DNA from: an uncultured Kineothrix sp. | Lineage (GTDB): Bacteria; Bacillota; Clostridia; Lachnospirales; Lachnospiraceae | DNA length: 31,449 bases | NCBI GenBank assembly: GCA_910588855.1 | Contig: CAJUSR010000038.1 | Coordinates: 1 to 31,449 of the forward strand | Reading direction: 5' to 3' | Shown: one piece after another, positions 15,929 to 23,747 of the stretch | Position numbering within the stretch: position 1 is the stretch's first letter | How the letters are laid out: the number at the start of each line of letters is the position of its first letter | Position numbers and translations under genes: made by a program | Notes under the pieces: generated by a model | Databases searched by the model: none | The model's input: the letters and a program-made list of their open reading frames with translations, nothing else | Told to the model about the DNA's origin: nothing

Positions 15929-16243
15929 CTACCGAATCAACTCATTCATTCTGAGAATCTCCTCAACCGCATCCATACCATCCTGAAGCCTTGTAAACTT
16001 TTTGTTTGCATTCAATTCAAATACTTTTTGCGCAAGCTGCAATTCCGTTATCTGCTCTGCCATCTTATTTTGTCTGATTTCCATTATATCCAGCCTGTTA
16101 TCTATCTTGTCCAGCCTGTTATCTATCTTGTCCAGCCTGCTATCTATCTTGTCCAGCCTGCTATCCATTTTATCCAGTCTACTGTCTATCTTATCCAACC
16201 TGTCTAAAATTTTTCCAAGGGCTTCTTTACTTTCATAATCCAT
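15929..16243 (-). CDS. Small coiled-coil protein with heptad tandem repeats
   Basis: This protein of 104 residues is dominated by exact seven-residue repeats of the type RLDKIDS/N, about six in a row, which should form a long amphipathic helix and oligomerise. After them comes a less regular helical part (MAEQITELQLAQKV) and an end with EEILRMNELIR. There is no membrane segment or known catalytic motif. The frame is open to 16285, but ATG at 16243 follows AAAGGAGG by about 10 bases and is the better start. The repeats are also visible in DNA as 21-bp units. Similar coiled-coil ORFs are often annotated as hypothetical; I do not assign a function. Confidence 0.7.
   Translation of the reverse strand: MDYESKEALGKILDRLDKIDSRLDKMDSRLDKIDSRLDKIDNRLDKIDNRLDIMEIRQNKMAEQITELQLAQKVFELNANKKFTRLQDGMDAVEEILRMNELIR
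16089..16200 (-). repeat. Tandem 21-bp repeat inside the coiled-coil gene
   Basis: The unit TCCAGCCTGTTATCTATCTTG (plus strand) recurs about five times with a few substitutions, becoming more divergent toward the 5' end of the gene. Each unit encodes one helical heptad, so changes in copy number would keep the reading frame. Confidence 0.85.
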
Positions 16244-16319
16244 ATCGTCCTCGCCTCCTTTCATGAATTTCTTATAACCCAACATTGTAAAACATTAAAT
16301 TGTAAAAACATCCGGCAGA

Positions 16320-16369
16320 TTTACTGTTTATACAACTGTTTATTTATTGTAACATAGCCAAACAGTAAA
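16320..16369. repeat. 10-bp inverted repeat upstream of the coiled-coil gene
   Basis: The arms TTTACTGTTT (16320-16329) and AAACAGTAAA (16360-16369) match perfectly and are 30 bases apart, about 80-125 bases before the coiled-coil gene start. The spacing fits two operator half-sites or a weak stem. Confidence 0.45.
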
Positions 16370-16466
16370 GTCTATAAAAATCGAGTAGAGAAGATTCATC
16401 TTCCCTTACCAGCTGCGCACCCCGTACATCGCCTAGCGGCATGTTTCCTCTGCACAGGGTTGGCAT

Positions 16467-16495
16467 AAAAAAGAGTTGCTCCGTAATTCTTTTTT
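16467..16495. terminator. Weak bidirectional terminator-like hairpin
   Basis: AAAAAA, then GAGTT-GCTCCGT-AATTC (5 pairs including one G-T), then TTTTTT. The flanking A and T runs allow it to work in either direction, but the stem is short. Confidence 0.35.
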
Positions 16496-16532
16496 GTTTC
16501 TCACAATGCTTTGGCATTTGTTCCTATTGTGT

Positions 16533-16623
16533 AAAAAAGAATCCTGCTTGCAGGATTCTCCGCCTGCGGCGGGTCGCGACAGCAACATACTCCCCCTCTG
16601 CCGCAGTGCGATAATTGCTTTTT
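16533..16623 (-). repeat. Dispersed structured intergenic repeat, copy 2
   Basis: This copy is nearly identical to 9741-9831. On the minus strand it ends in a perfect hairpin, GAATCCTG-CAAG-CAGGATTC, followed by TTTTTT, and contains the same GC-rich CTGCGGC/GCCGCAG pairing. A short reading frame with an AGAGGGGGA ribosome-like site can be traced in both copies on the minus strand, but it runs into the terminator hairpin and is probably not a gene. Confidence 0.8.
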
Positions 16624-16706
16624 ACAATATGGGAAAAAGTGTCTTCGACACTCCATCAATTTACATCCTTCTGCGAAGACCTTTTGACACCCGAATCCTA
16701 TATGGT

Positions 16707-16739
16707 AAAAAAAGAGGACAGCCAAAGCCATCCTCTTTT
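16707..16739 (-). terminator. Rho-independent terminator of the opp operon
   Basis: On the minus strand AAAGAGGATGGC-TTTG-GCTGTCCTCTTT pairs over 12 positions (two G-T pairs) and is followed by TTTT. It starts about 30 bases after the oppA stop codon. Confidence 0.88.
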
Positions 16740-16767
16740 CTCATTCAATAATATTTTCCTGTTTCAA

Positions 16768-18480
16768 TTATTCTACGATATCCGCATACATGAAGAACCA
16801 GTATCCATAAGGTGAATGCCAAGAACCTGTAATCTTATCGCTCTGCAGCCAGAAGTCGTTGTAGTAAGCAACCGGGATACAACCTGTTTCGCTCATCAAA
16901 ATATCTTCTGCTTTGTGAAGAGCTTCCGAACGCTCTGTTGCATCCAAAGTCGTCCTGGATATATCCATAGCTGCATCATATTCGGAATTGCTGAACTTAC
17001 CATCGTTGTTGCCGTTTGAGGAATATAACAAATCCAACATATTGGAAGGATCGCTATAATCACCAACCCAACCATTACGTGCTACATCGTATTCACCGTT
17101 GCGGCGCATAGGTGTAAAGCTGGACCACTCTACTTTATTCACATCAAGGTTCACACCAAGTTCTGCCCATGCCTGCTGTAAATACTCAGCCAATACTACA
17201 TGGTAGCCTGCTTCGTTAGTTGTATATTCGATAGCCGGGAAACCTTCCCCATTCGGATATCCTGCCTCTTCCATCAATGCTTTCGCTTCTTCCAGATTTG
17301 CTTCAAAATCTGTTATATCAATGTACGGAGTTCCGCCGTTTGCATTGTCCATAAACTGGGAACCATCCGTATCAATCCAACCAGGACCCATAAAGTTGCT
17401 TGCCGGGGAATAAGTTCCCTGCATCAAAGTATTTGCAACATAGTCACGGTCAATAGCCAAGCTGAGTGCCCGACGCACTTTTGCATCTTTGAATGCATCG
17501 TTATTCAGGTTCAAACTAATATAATACGTACCGATAATCGGATCTACATAGAAATCAGCATTACCGGAAAGGCTAGGGATTTCTTCCGTAGGAACATCTT
17601 TAATCATAAGGACTTCGCCTGTCTGATATGCACTATATGCAGCATTGGAATCCTCAATCAATGCAAACCGGATACCATCAAGCTTAACAGCGTCCGCATT
17701 CCAGTAATTCGGATTTTTGCTGAACAAAATATGAGAACCAGGTTCCCATTCTGTCATATAGAAAGGTCCGTTAGAAACATAAGTTTCCGGAGCAATTGCC
17801 CATTCATCGCCGTTTGCTTCAACCGTTGCCTGCTGTACCGGGCTCAAAGTAGCAAATGCAGCAAGGCTTCCGAAATAAAAGCAAGGTGCGTTCAATGTAA
17901 CCGACAATGTCCTATCGTCTGTCGCCACTACCTGCAAAGCATCCAGATTTCCGCCAATCGCATCTTCATAACCAGCTACCATGCTAAGAACAGTTTCAGC
18001 ATAAGGAGCAGCTACCAAAGGATCGCACACTCTCTTCCAACTGTATACGAAATCATTCGCTGTCAAATCACTGCCGTCTGACCATTTCAGACCTTCTCTT
18101 AAATGGAATGTCCATGTCAGACCGTCTTCAGAAACTTCCCAGCTTTCTGCCTGTCCGGGAGCAAGCTTCCCTTCCTGATCTACAACCAGCAGACATTCAA
18201 ATGCATGAAGCAGCATATTGCCGCCGTCTACTGCACTGTTTAAAGCAGGATCTACAGTTTCCGGATCAGGACCAATCTGTACCTTTAAAATCTTGTCTCC
18301 TGTAGATGCTGCAGGTGCTTCCGCTGCATCTTCTGCTGCAGGCGCTTCTGTCGCGTCATCTGCTGCCGGTGCCTCTGCTGCTGGCTCCTGCGCCGGGCTT
18401 GTTTCACTGCCTGAACCGCAGGCTGTCAAACCAGCAACCATAGCCGCTGCCATCAAGAGTGCAATAACTCTCTTTTTCAT
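16768..18480 (-). CDS. oppA: Peptide ABC transporter substrate-binding lipoprotein
   Basis: The 570-residue protein binds peptides outside the membrane and delivers them to OppBC. It begins with a lipoprotein signal (MKKRVIALLMAAAMVAG) and the lipobox LTAC, so Cys21 should be lipid-modified. A low-complexity linker rich in APAAE/APAAD follows to about residue 60, then an SBP_bac_5 domain recognised from GPDPETVDPALNS, the AYSAYQTGEV region, VRRALSLAIDR, and the C-terminal CIPVAYYNDFWL. The ATG follows GAGGAGG. It is the last gene of oppBCDF-oppA on the minus strand, with a 100-base gap after oppF and a strong terminator behind it; being separate may allow higher expression. Peptide specificity cannot be read from the sequence. 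Confidence 0.94.
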   Translation of the reverse strand: MKKRVIALLMAAAMVAGLTACGSGSETSPAQEPAAEAPAADDATEAPAAEDAAEAPAASTGDKILKVQIGPDPETVDPALNSAVDGGNMLLHAFECLLVVDQEGKLAPGQAESWEVSEDGLTWTFHLREGLKWSDGSDLTANDFVYSWKRVCDPLVAAPYAETVLSMVAGYEDAIGGNLDALQVVATDDRTLSVTLNAPCFYFGSLAAFATLSPVQQATVEANGDEWAIAPETYVSNGPFYMTEWEPGSHILFSKNPNYWNADAVKLDGIRFALIEDSNAAYSAYQTGEVLMIKDVPTEEIPSLSGNADFYVDPIIGTYYISLNLNNDAFKDAKVRRALSLAIDRDYVANTLMQGTYSPASNFMGPGWIDTDGSQFMDNANGGTPYIDITDFEANLEEAKALMEEAGYPNGEGFPAIEYTTNEAGYHVVLAEYLQQAWAELGVNLDVNKVEWSSFTPMRRNGEYDVARNGWVGDYSDPSNMLDLLYSSNGNNDGKFSNSEYDAAMDISRTTLDATERSEALHKAEDILMSETGCIPVAYYNDFWLQSDKITGSWHSPYGYWFFMYADIVE

Positions 18481-18580
18481 AGTTTTTCCTCCTCTTTAAA
18501 ATTGGATTAATAGATAATTTATAAACATTACGCCTATCAAATACCTTGATATTTGTAATTGCCTATCAAAGCTCTTATGC

Positions 18581-19570
18581 CTACCGGCATCTTTCAATAT
18601 GGTGGCAGGCTACATAATGGCCGCTTGACACTTCACGCCACTCCGGCACCTCTGCCGCACACCTTTCATCCGCATAAGGGCATCTCGTCCTGAAACGGCA
18701 CCCGGAAGGCGGATTCAAAGGGCTTGGAACATCCCCTTCCAAAACAATACGTTTGCTCTCCCTTGCTACTTTAGGATCAGCAATCGGAATTGCCGAAATT
18801 AAGCTTTTGGTATATGGATGGAGGCTGTTTGTCGTCAATTCATAACTGTCCGCCAACTCTACCAAACGCCCCAAATACATAACGCCAATCCGGTTAGATA
18901 TATGCTTTACTACGGAAAGGTCATGGGCAATAAACAAATAGGTTAAACCCATTTCCTCCTGCAAATCTTCAAACATATTGATAACCTGCGCCTGAATGGA
19001 AACATCCAGCGCTGAAATCGGCTCATCGCATACGATAAATTCCGGATTGACTGCCAATGCCCTAGCAATACCAACCCTCTGCCTCTGACCGCCGGAAAAT
19101 TCATGCGGATAGCGGTTGGCATGCTCTGAATTAAGCCCTACCCTCCGCAGCATTTCTATAATGATTTCATATCTTTCCTGCTTATTGGATGCCAGTTTAT
19201 GGACATCAATCGCTTCCCCGACAATATCCCCTACTGTCATACGGGGATCCAGACTGGCATAAGGATCTTGAAAAACAATCTGCATCCGTTTACGGTACGG
19301 CAACATATCTACCGATACCTTATTCTCTATATCAAAAATCACTTTTCCGTCATAAGTAAACTTTCCCCCGGTAGGCTCATACAGCTTTAAAATAGTACGT
19401 CCTGTAGTAGTTTTCCCACAGCCCGATTCCCCTACCAGCCCCAGCGTCTCTCCCTTTTCAATATAAAAGGATACATCATCCACCGCCTGGATATATTTTT
19501 TTTTCTTACCATATCCACCTGCCGGGAAGTATTGACGTAAATGTTCTATTTGTACTAACTTATCACCCAT
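18581..19570 (-). CDS. oppF: Peptide ABC transporter ATP-binding protein OppF
   Basis: One of two ATPases of the transporter, with 329 residues. It has Walker A GESGCGKTT, the signature FSGGQRQRVGIARAL, Walker B FIVCDEPISALD and the switch histidine in IAHDLS. The C-terminal oligopeptide-transporter extension has the cysteine cluster GCRFRTRCPYADERC plus a later VACHH, which in relatives holds a [4Fe-4S] cluster. Its start overlaps the oppD stop by 8 bases, so the two ATPases are translated together. Confidence 0.95.
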   Translation of the reverse strand: MGDKLVQIEHLRQYFPAGGYGKKKKYIQAVDDVSFYIEKGETLGLVGESGCGKTTTGRTILKLYEPTGGKFTYDGKVIFDIENKVSVDMLPYRKRMQIVFQDPYASLDPRMTVGDIVGEAIDVHKLASNKQERYEIIIEMLRRVGLNSEHANRYPHEFSGGQRQRVGIARALAVNPEFIVCDEPISALDVSIQAQVINMFEDLQEEMGLTYLFIAHDLSVVKHISNRIGVMYLGRLVELADSYELTTNSLHPYTKSLISAIPIADPKVARESKRIVLEGDVPSPLNPPSGCRFRTRCPYADERCAAEVPEWREVSSGHYVACHHIERCR

Positions 19571-20579
19571 TTTCCGCTCCTCCTTCCATCTCTTCCTTCT
19601 GGTTCAACCAACATTGCGTATAATGGGTATCGCCAAAATTCGTTACCGGAGGCATTTCCCTTAAGCAAATTTTCATACACTCTTCACAACGTGGTGCAAA
19701 AGGACAGCCCTTCGGAGGATTCAGCATATCCACCGGCGTTCCCTCAATAGGTACCAACCGCTCATGCTCTTTTGTATCCAATCGTGGAATACTCCGAATC
19801 AAACCTTTTGTATACTGGTGTTTTGGATGATAAAAGATGTCATCCGTCGTACCATATTCTATAATCTTTCCGGCATACATAACCGCTATTTTCTCACACA
19901 TACTCGCCACAACGCCCAAATCATGGGTAATCATGATAATCGCCATGCCTAATTTCTCTTTTAACTTCATCATCAGCTCCAGAATCTGAGCCTGAATCGT
20001 TACGTCCAAAGCCGTCGTCGGTTCATCTGCAATCAAAAGCTTTGGTTCACATGCCAACGCAATGGCTATCATTACACGCTGCCGCATACCGCCGGACAAT
20101 TCATGCGGATACTGCTTCAATCTTTTTTCCGGCTCATTGATACCTACCAAATCCAGCAGTTCCTTTGCCCTTTCATAAGCTTCCTTTTTCTTCTTATCCG
20201 TATGAAGCAGGATAACTTCTTCTATTTGGTTCCCTATCGTATAAACAGGGTTCAAACTTGTCATTGGATCCTGAAAAATAATGGATACCTCATTCCCCCT
20301 GATTTTCCGCATTTCTTTTTCTGTCATTGTTTCAATCTGGTGCCCGTTAAACCAAAGCGTACCATCCAGAAGTTTGCCCGGATGAGCCGTAAGCCCCATT
20401 AAACTATATGCCGTTACAGATTTGCCGGAACCGCTTTCCCCTACGATTCCAAGCACTTCCCCTTCATTAAGCATAATGGAAACATCATTTAATGCCTTCA
20501 CTTCCCCTGCGGGGGTAAAGAAAGAAAGCCTTTCATTCTTAATATCTACTAATTTCCTGACATTTTGTCCTTCTGCCAT
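19563..20579 (-). CDS. oppD: Peptide ABC transporter ATP-binding protein OppD
   Basis: The second ATPase has 338 residues: Walker A GESGSGKS, signature LSGGMRQRVMIAIAL, Walker B LLIADEPTTALD, and the switch histidine in ITHDLG. The C-terminus has the family cysteine cluster GCPFAPRCEECMKIC and a final QCWL. It lies 18 bases after oppC and overlaps oppF, forming the heterodimeric motor. Confidence 0.95.
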   Translation of the reverse strand: MAEGQNVRKLVDIKNERLSFFTPAGEVKALNDVSIMLNEGEVLGIVGESGSGKSVTAYSLMGLTAHPGKLLDGTLWFNGHQIETMTEKEMRKIRGNEVSIIFQDPMTSLNPVYTIGNQIEEVILLHTDKKKKEAYERAKELLDLVGINEPEKRLKQYPHELSGGMRQRVMIAIALACEPKLLIADEPTTALDVTIQAQILELMMKLKEKLGMAIIMITHDLGVVASMCEKIAVMYAGKIIEYGTTDDIFYHPKHQYTKGLIRSIPRLDTKEHERLVPIEGTPVDMLNPPKGCPFAPRCEECMKICLREMPPVTNFGDTHYTQCWLNQKEEMEGGAENG

Positions 20580-20597
20580 TTTTATACGCTGCCTTTC

Positions 20598-21644
20598 CTA
20601 ATTTTTTAATTTAGGGTCAAATGCATCCCTAAGGCCGTCTCCTAACAAGTTAAAGCTCAAAATAATCAAACTTATCAACGCTGCCGGAATGAACAGCAGA
20701 TACGGATAAGTATTCAGCCCGTTAATCGCCTCGCTGGCCAAACTCCCAAGAGAAGGAAGCGGAACCGCAACGCCTAACCCCAAAAAGCTCAAAAAACTTT
20801 CCGTAAATATGGAGGAAGGTATTTGAAGCGTGGTTGTAACAATCAGCGTGCCGATACAGTTTGTCAATAAATGTTTTCTAATAATTTTCCCGTCGCCTAC
20901 ACCTAATGCCCTTGCTGCAGTCACATATTCGCTCTCCTTCAACATAAGCACCTGGCTTCTTACCATCCTTGCCATTCCGACCCAGTAAAGCAATGCAAAT
21001 ACGATGAAAATACTAATCAGGTTCTGCCCTACAGTCCTCACCCAGCCAAACCCTGGAACATTTGTCAAATTTTGTAATGGCTCCTTTAACGCAAAGGACA
21101 AAAGTACAATCAAGAGAATATCCGGTATGGTATATATAATATCCACAACACGCATCATCACCAAATCCACCCATCCACCGAAAAAAGCGGCAATGGAACC
21201 ATATGCCGAACCAATGAGCAAAATAATCGCCGTGGCAATCAATCCAACTAACAGGGAAATCCTGCTTCCCATCATTACACGGATGGCATAATCACGCCCT
21301 AATTTGTCCGTTCCGAAAATATGAGGGAATACTTTTTCTCCCGCCGCTATCGCTTCCTGCTCTTTTTCGGAATACTCCATCGGCTTTAAATTATTCGCCC
21401 CTTTAATCTGCTCTTTATAGGAATAAGGATAAAACGAAGGTACGATAAACGAAAACACCATGATAATAAGGATAACTACGATGCTCACCATAGCCACTTT
21501 ATTTTTCATGAGACGTCTAAAACCATCTTTCCAGAAGCTAACGCTCTCCCGCATTATAACAAGGCTTTCCTTTTCTTCCTCCGTCGCCGGAAGGAAATCT
21601 TCCGGATTAAGCTTTAACTGAAAACTGATTGGATTCTGTTTCAT
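20598..21644 (-). CDS. oppC: Peptide ABC transporter permease OppC
   Basis: This 348-residue membrane protein has an N-terminal cytoplasmic segment, a first transmembrane helix at about 50-70 (VAMVSIVVILIIMVFSFIV), a periplasm-facing loop ending HIFGTDKLGRDYAIRVMMG, and then the BPD_transp_1 core with about five helices. The ATPase-coupling loop is around EYVTAARALGVGDGKIIRKH. The C-terminus NLLGDGLRDAFDPK is typical of the OppC/DppC group. Confidence 0.94.
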   Translation of the reverse strand: MKQNPISFQLKLNPEDFLPATEEEKESLVIMRESVSFWKDGFRRLMKNKVAMVSIVVILIIMVFSFIVPSFYPYSYKEQIKGANNLKPMEYSEKEQEAIAAGEKVFPHIFGTDKLGRDYAIRVMMGSRISLLVGLIATAIILLIGSAYGSIAAFFGGWVDLVMMRVVDIIYTIPDILLIVLLSFALKEPLQNLTNVPGFGWVRTVGQNLISIFIVFALLYWVGMARMVRSQVLMLKESEYVTAARALGVGDGKIIRKHLLTNCIGTLIVTTTLQIPSSIFTESFLSFLGLGVAVPLPSLGSLASEAINGLNTYPYLLFIPAALISLIILSFNLLGDGLRDAFDPKLKN

Positions 21645-21662
21645 TCTCTTCTTCTCTCTTCC

Positions 21663-22580
21663 TTACTTTAGTTTAATTCTAGGGTCTACTATTTTATAAA
21701 TAATGTCAACAATCACATTCATCACAACAATTAATGTAGCGAGGAAAATAGTGGTTCCCATAATAACTGTATAGTCGCGGCTTGTGATAGATCCGATAAA
21801 TTCCCCTCCAAGACCCGGGATAGTAAAGATTTTCTCTACAACAAAACTTCCTGACAATGTATAAGCCAACATCGGTCCCACATAGGTTACAACAGGCAAT
21901 ATAGCATTCCTGAGTGCATGTTTAAAAATACTGACTACCTGAGACAATCCCTTTGCCCTGGCAGTACGCATATAATCCTGCCCCAGCACGTCCAACATGG
22001 AAGACCTGGTCAACCGCATAATATACGCTGTCGGGTAAAAAGAAAGGGAGATAACTGGCATAATGTAATTTTTCCACGATGTAAGCCCCAATGTAGGCAA
22101 CCATTTTAACTTAACCCCGAAGAAATACATCAGCACGGTACAGATAACAAAACTTGGTACTGCAATTCCACAGGTCGCAACGACACTGATAAAACTATCT
22201 ATAAATTTCCCTCTGCGGATGGCGGCGATACAGCCTAAAGGAACCCCGATACATAAAGCCACCAAGACGGAAATCCCGCCAACTTTGGCCGAAACAGGGA
22301 ATTTTGTTTTTATGATGGACATTACGGTGCGCCCCCTCTGTTTCAGGCTGTCACCGAAATCACCGTGGACTGCGTCTGTAAGATATGTAATATACTGCTC
22401 AAAAAGCGGCTTATCCAAGCCATATTTTGCCTCCAAAGCTGCCTGGGCCTGTGGGCTAATTGCTTTCTCTGACAAAAACGGCCCGCCCGGCACCATATTC
22501 ATTAAAAAGAAGGTAATGGTCGCAACCGCCCAAATGGTTACAATTGCCAAACCAATACGTTTTGCAATATACTTTAACAT
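21663..22580 (-). CDS. oppB: Peptide ABC transporter permease OppB
   Basis: First gene of the transporter operon. The 305-residue protein has the typical OppB N-terminus (IAKRIGLAIVTIWAVATITFFLM), the GGPF element, and about six transmembrane helices. The ATPase-coupling loop is DYMRTARAKGLSQVVSIFKHALRNA. The C-terminus VDIIYKIVDPRIKLK is standard. A GAGGAG site precedes the ATG. A strong promoter lies about 130 bases upstream. Confidence 0.94.
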   Translation of the reverse strand: MLKYIAKRIGLAIVTIWAVATITFFLMNMVPGGPFLSEKAISPQAQAALEAKYGLDKPLFEQYITYLTDAVHGDFGDSLKQRGRTVMSIIKTKFPVSAKVGGISVLVALCIGVPLGCIAAIRRGKFIDSFISVVATCGIAVPSFVICTVLMYFFGVKLKWLPTLGLTSWKNYIMPVISLSFYPTAYIMRLTRSSMLDVLGQDYMRTARAKGLSQVVSIFKHALRNAILPVVTYVGPMLAYTLSGSFVVEKIFTIPGLGGEFIGSITSRDYTVIMGTTIFLATLIVVMNVIVDIIYKIVDPRIKLK

Positions 22581-22711
22581 ACTTTCCGCTCCTCTTCCGC
22601 TTGTTTTTTAATGCCTGTACTTCTTACATAAACAACGACTTTTCTTATAAAAATAGAACCATAATGTTTATTTATGCTAAAAAACCTATCGTTCCTTATC
22701 ACACGTTTGTT

Positions 22712-22741
22712 ATTTTATCAAAAAATACATTGCTTTGTCAA
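22712..22741 (-). promoter_or_regulatory. Promoter of the oppBCDF-oppA operon
   Basis: On the minus strand a perfect -35 TTGACA (22736-22741) and an extended -10 TGATAAAAT (TAAAAT at 22712-22717) are 18 bases apart. This leaves a leader of about 125 bases before the oppB ATG. Confidence 0.75.
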
Positions 22742-22760
22742 TTGCATTTTATACTATGCA

Positions 22761-22770
22761 TTAACGTTAA
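22761..22770. promoter_or_regulatory. Short palindrome upstream of the opp -35 box
   Basis: TTAACGTTAA is a perfect 10-bp palindrome 20 bases upstream of the -35. It is a possible operator, but short enough to arise by chance in AT-rich DNA. Confidence 0.3.
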
Positions 22771-22864
22771 ATTATTCATCTTTTTACAATATATTACATT
22801 TTCGTGCATGAATATTCTTTAACTCTTTACCAAATTAAAATAATTTTATAAATATACTTATTTT

Positions 22865-22880
22865 ATGAATATTTATTCAT
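22865..22880. promoter_or_regulatory. 16-bp palindrome resembling an arginine-repressor (ARG) box
   Basis: ATGAATA-TT-TATTCAT is a perfect palindrome. Its core TGAATATTTATTCA fits the ArgR/AhrC half-site pattern TGAAT-4(A/T)-ATTCA. It lies about 125 bases upstream of the opp -35, with a shorter relative TGAATATTC near 22809-22817. Regulation of a peptide importer by an arginine repressor is plausible but unproven. Confidence 0.4.
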
Positions 22881-22947
22881 TCTATTTTTATAAAAAAAAT
22901 TTAATATTTTCATAAGATTTAGCAAGAATGCATTCCAGGAGTGGCAT

Positions 22948-22987
22948 AAAAAAATGGAATTTCATATTTATTCAATTCCATTTTTTT
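22948..22987. terminator. Strong bidirectional terminator hairpin
   Basis: The arms AAAAAAATGGAATT (22948-22961) and AATTCCATTTTTTT (22974-22987) match perfectly over 14 bases around a 12-base loop. It has T runs in both directions. On the minus strand it would end transcripts from the antitoxin-remnant region. Confidence 0.7.
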
Positions 22988-23165
22988 CTTTTCTATAAAT
23001 ACTTATGAAAACTTCATTTGAACTAAAAAATGCAAATTTCACATTTACAATATTTTGTTTCAAGTCTTTGTTTTCCTCCAACAAAATATTTTTTATTTTC
23101 AATATCAGAAACACTCGCACGTTCCAATTATAACGCCATTGTCTCAATGCGGATGCACTTTCCAA
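22968..23165 (-). pseudogene. Unrecognised ORF fragment, 65 codons
   Basis: The ORF starts at TTG directly after an in-frame stop and ends inside the loop of the terminator at 22948-22987. The product is polar and lysine-rich in its second half (NILLEENKDLKQN, then ISIYRKEKNGIE). I do not recognise it. Its start has no good ribosome site and it lies among other broken ORFs, so it is probably the 3' part of a decayed gene. Confidence 0.3.
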
Positions 23166-23191
23166 AGTTCATCTAACTATTAGGAAATCAT

Positions 23192-23506
23192 TTTTTTCAC
23201 TTATTCAATCGATACCTTCTCCCAAGCATATTGGTTCATCCTATATAATACAAATGTGGCATCCTTTTCAATATCAAAACAATCAGAATACTCTATTGAA
23301 ATACCTCCTAATACCGGCTCTGGTTTTTCAATATTTATAATCCTAATATCTATAGCTGTTTATCCGATGATATTACAAATCGCTTGACTTACATCTGATG
23401 TGTCAACAACCATTATAAAATATCTTCGTATTGTTTCCTATTTGCTGCTACATCTAATATTAAGTCTGATAACTCTTTCTGCATCATCTTTATCATTTTG
23501 CAAGCA
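23192..23506 (-). pseudogene. Broken small gene coupled to the antitoxin remnant
   Basis: An ATG overlaps the stop codon of the upstream antitoxin-like ORF as ATGA and begins MIKMMQKELSDLILDVAANR, but stops after 27 codons. A shifted frame continues with VVDTSDVSQAICNIIG, meets another stop, then reads on through IRIINIEKPEPVLGG and DIEKDATFVLYRMNQYAWEK. One frameshift and one stop therefore separate the pieces of what looks like a single protein of about 100 residues. The coupling suggests a partner of the antitoxin, but the pieces do not match a toxin family I know. Confidence 0.4.
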
Positions 23507-23693
23507 CCTCATAGGCTTTTCTATTTTTCTCAATTAATCTTTTTGATATGATCATCACATCTTCACTTGGTGCAACTACATCATTATCCGCTTTGCTAAA
23601 GTCTATGACAAGATATCTTGGTATATTGTTTTTTAAAATGACAGCTGTTCTGGCTATTACATCTATTACTGCACTTACCGCTAATCTTTCCAA
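23493..23693 (-). pseudogene. Remnant of a Phd/YefM-type antitoxin
   Basis: The segment TAVILKNNIPRYLVIDFSKA and the end KRLIEKNRKAYEVLAK resemble the middle and C-terminus of Phd/YefM-type antitoxins of Clostridia, whose N-terminal part folds on DNA and whose C-terminal helix covers the toxin. The ORF begins at TTG without a ribosome site. Upstream sequence contains EAD-like codons in other frames interrupted by stops, so the N-terminal DNA-binding part appears frameshifted. It lies directly after the YhcG-type nuclease gene on the same strand. Family assignment is from memory of the motif only. Confidence 0.45.
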
Positions 23694-23747
23694 TATTTAT
23701 TTATATCTGCTTCTTTCTTCTGAATTATATGGTTATTTAGGTATATC

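Larger units (their letters stand above)
16244..16767. other. Repeat- and hairpin-rich intergenic region after oppA
   Basis: About 520 bases hold no convincing gene. From the oppA side there are the oppA terminator (16707-16739), a small hairpin GTGTC/GACAC near 16639-16651, dispersed repeat copy 2 (16533-16623), a weak bidirectional terminator-like hairpin (16467-16495), and a GC-richer stretch near 16405-16460 that may be a badly decayed relative of the repeat. The 10-bp inverted repeat at 16320-16369 precedes the coiled-coil gene. ORFs on either strand cross these hairpins and look spurious. Confidence 0.65.
22581..22960. other. AT-rich regulatory region upstream of oppB
   Basis: This stretch of about 380 bases has no ORF of note. 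It contains the opp promoter (22712-22741), a short palindrome TTAACGTTAA (22761-22770) just upstream of the -35, and a 16-bp palindrome (22865-22880). Its far end runs into a strong hairpin at 22948-22987 that marks the boundary with the AT-rich accessory region. Confidence 0.6.

Noticed and set aside
16089..16200. 21-bp repeats considered as a CRISPR array
   Set aside because: The units are directly adjacent with no spacers and encode protein heptads in frame.
16501..16731. Minus-strand ORF of 76 codons after oppA
   Set aside because: It crosses the oppA terminator and the dispersed repeat, has no ribosome site, and its composition follows the hairpins.
17200..18081. Plus-strand ORF of 293 codons opposite oppA
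   Set aside because: It is antisense to a well-supported lipoprotein gene and has a shadow-type composition with many cysteines and isoleucines.
18481..18580. Hairpin CAAATA/TATTTG between oppF and oppA as a terminator
   Set aside because: The stem is only six A/T-rich pairs without a T run. It may stabilise RNA ends but cannot be called a terminator.
16462..22954. Shared word TGGCATAAAAAA before two terminator hairpins (near 16461 and 22942)
   Set aside because: The match is only about 12 bases and mostly an A run beside a hairpin, so it can be chance in AT-rich terminator regions.
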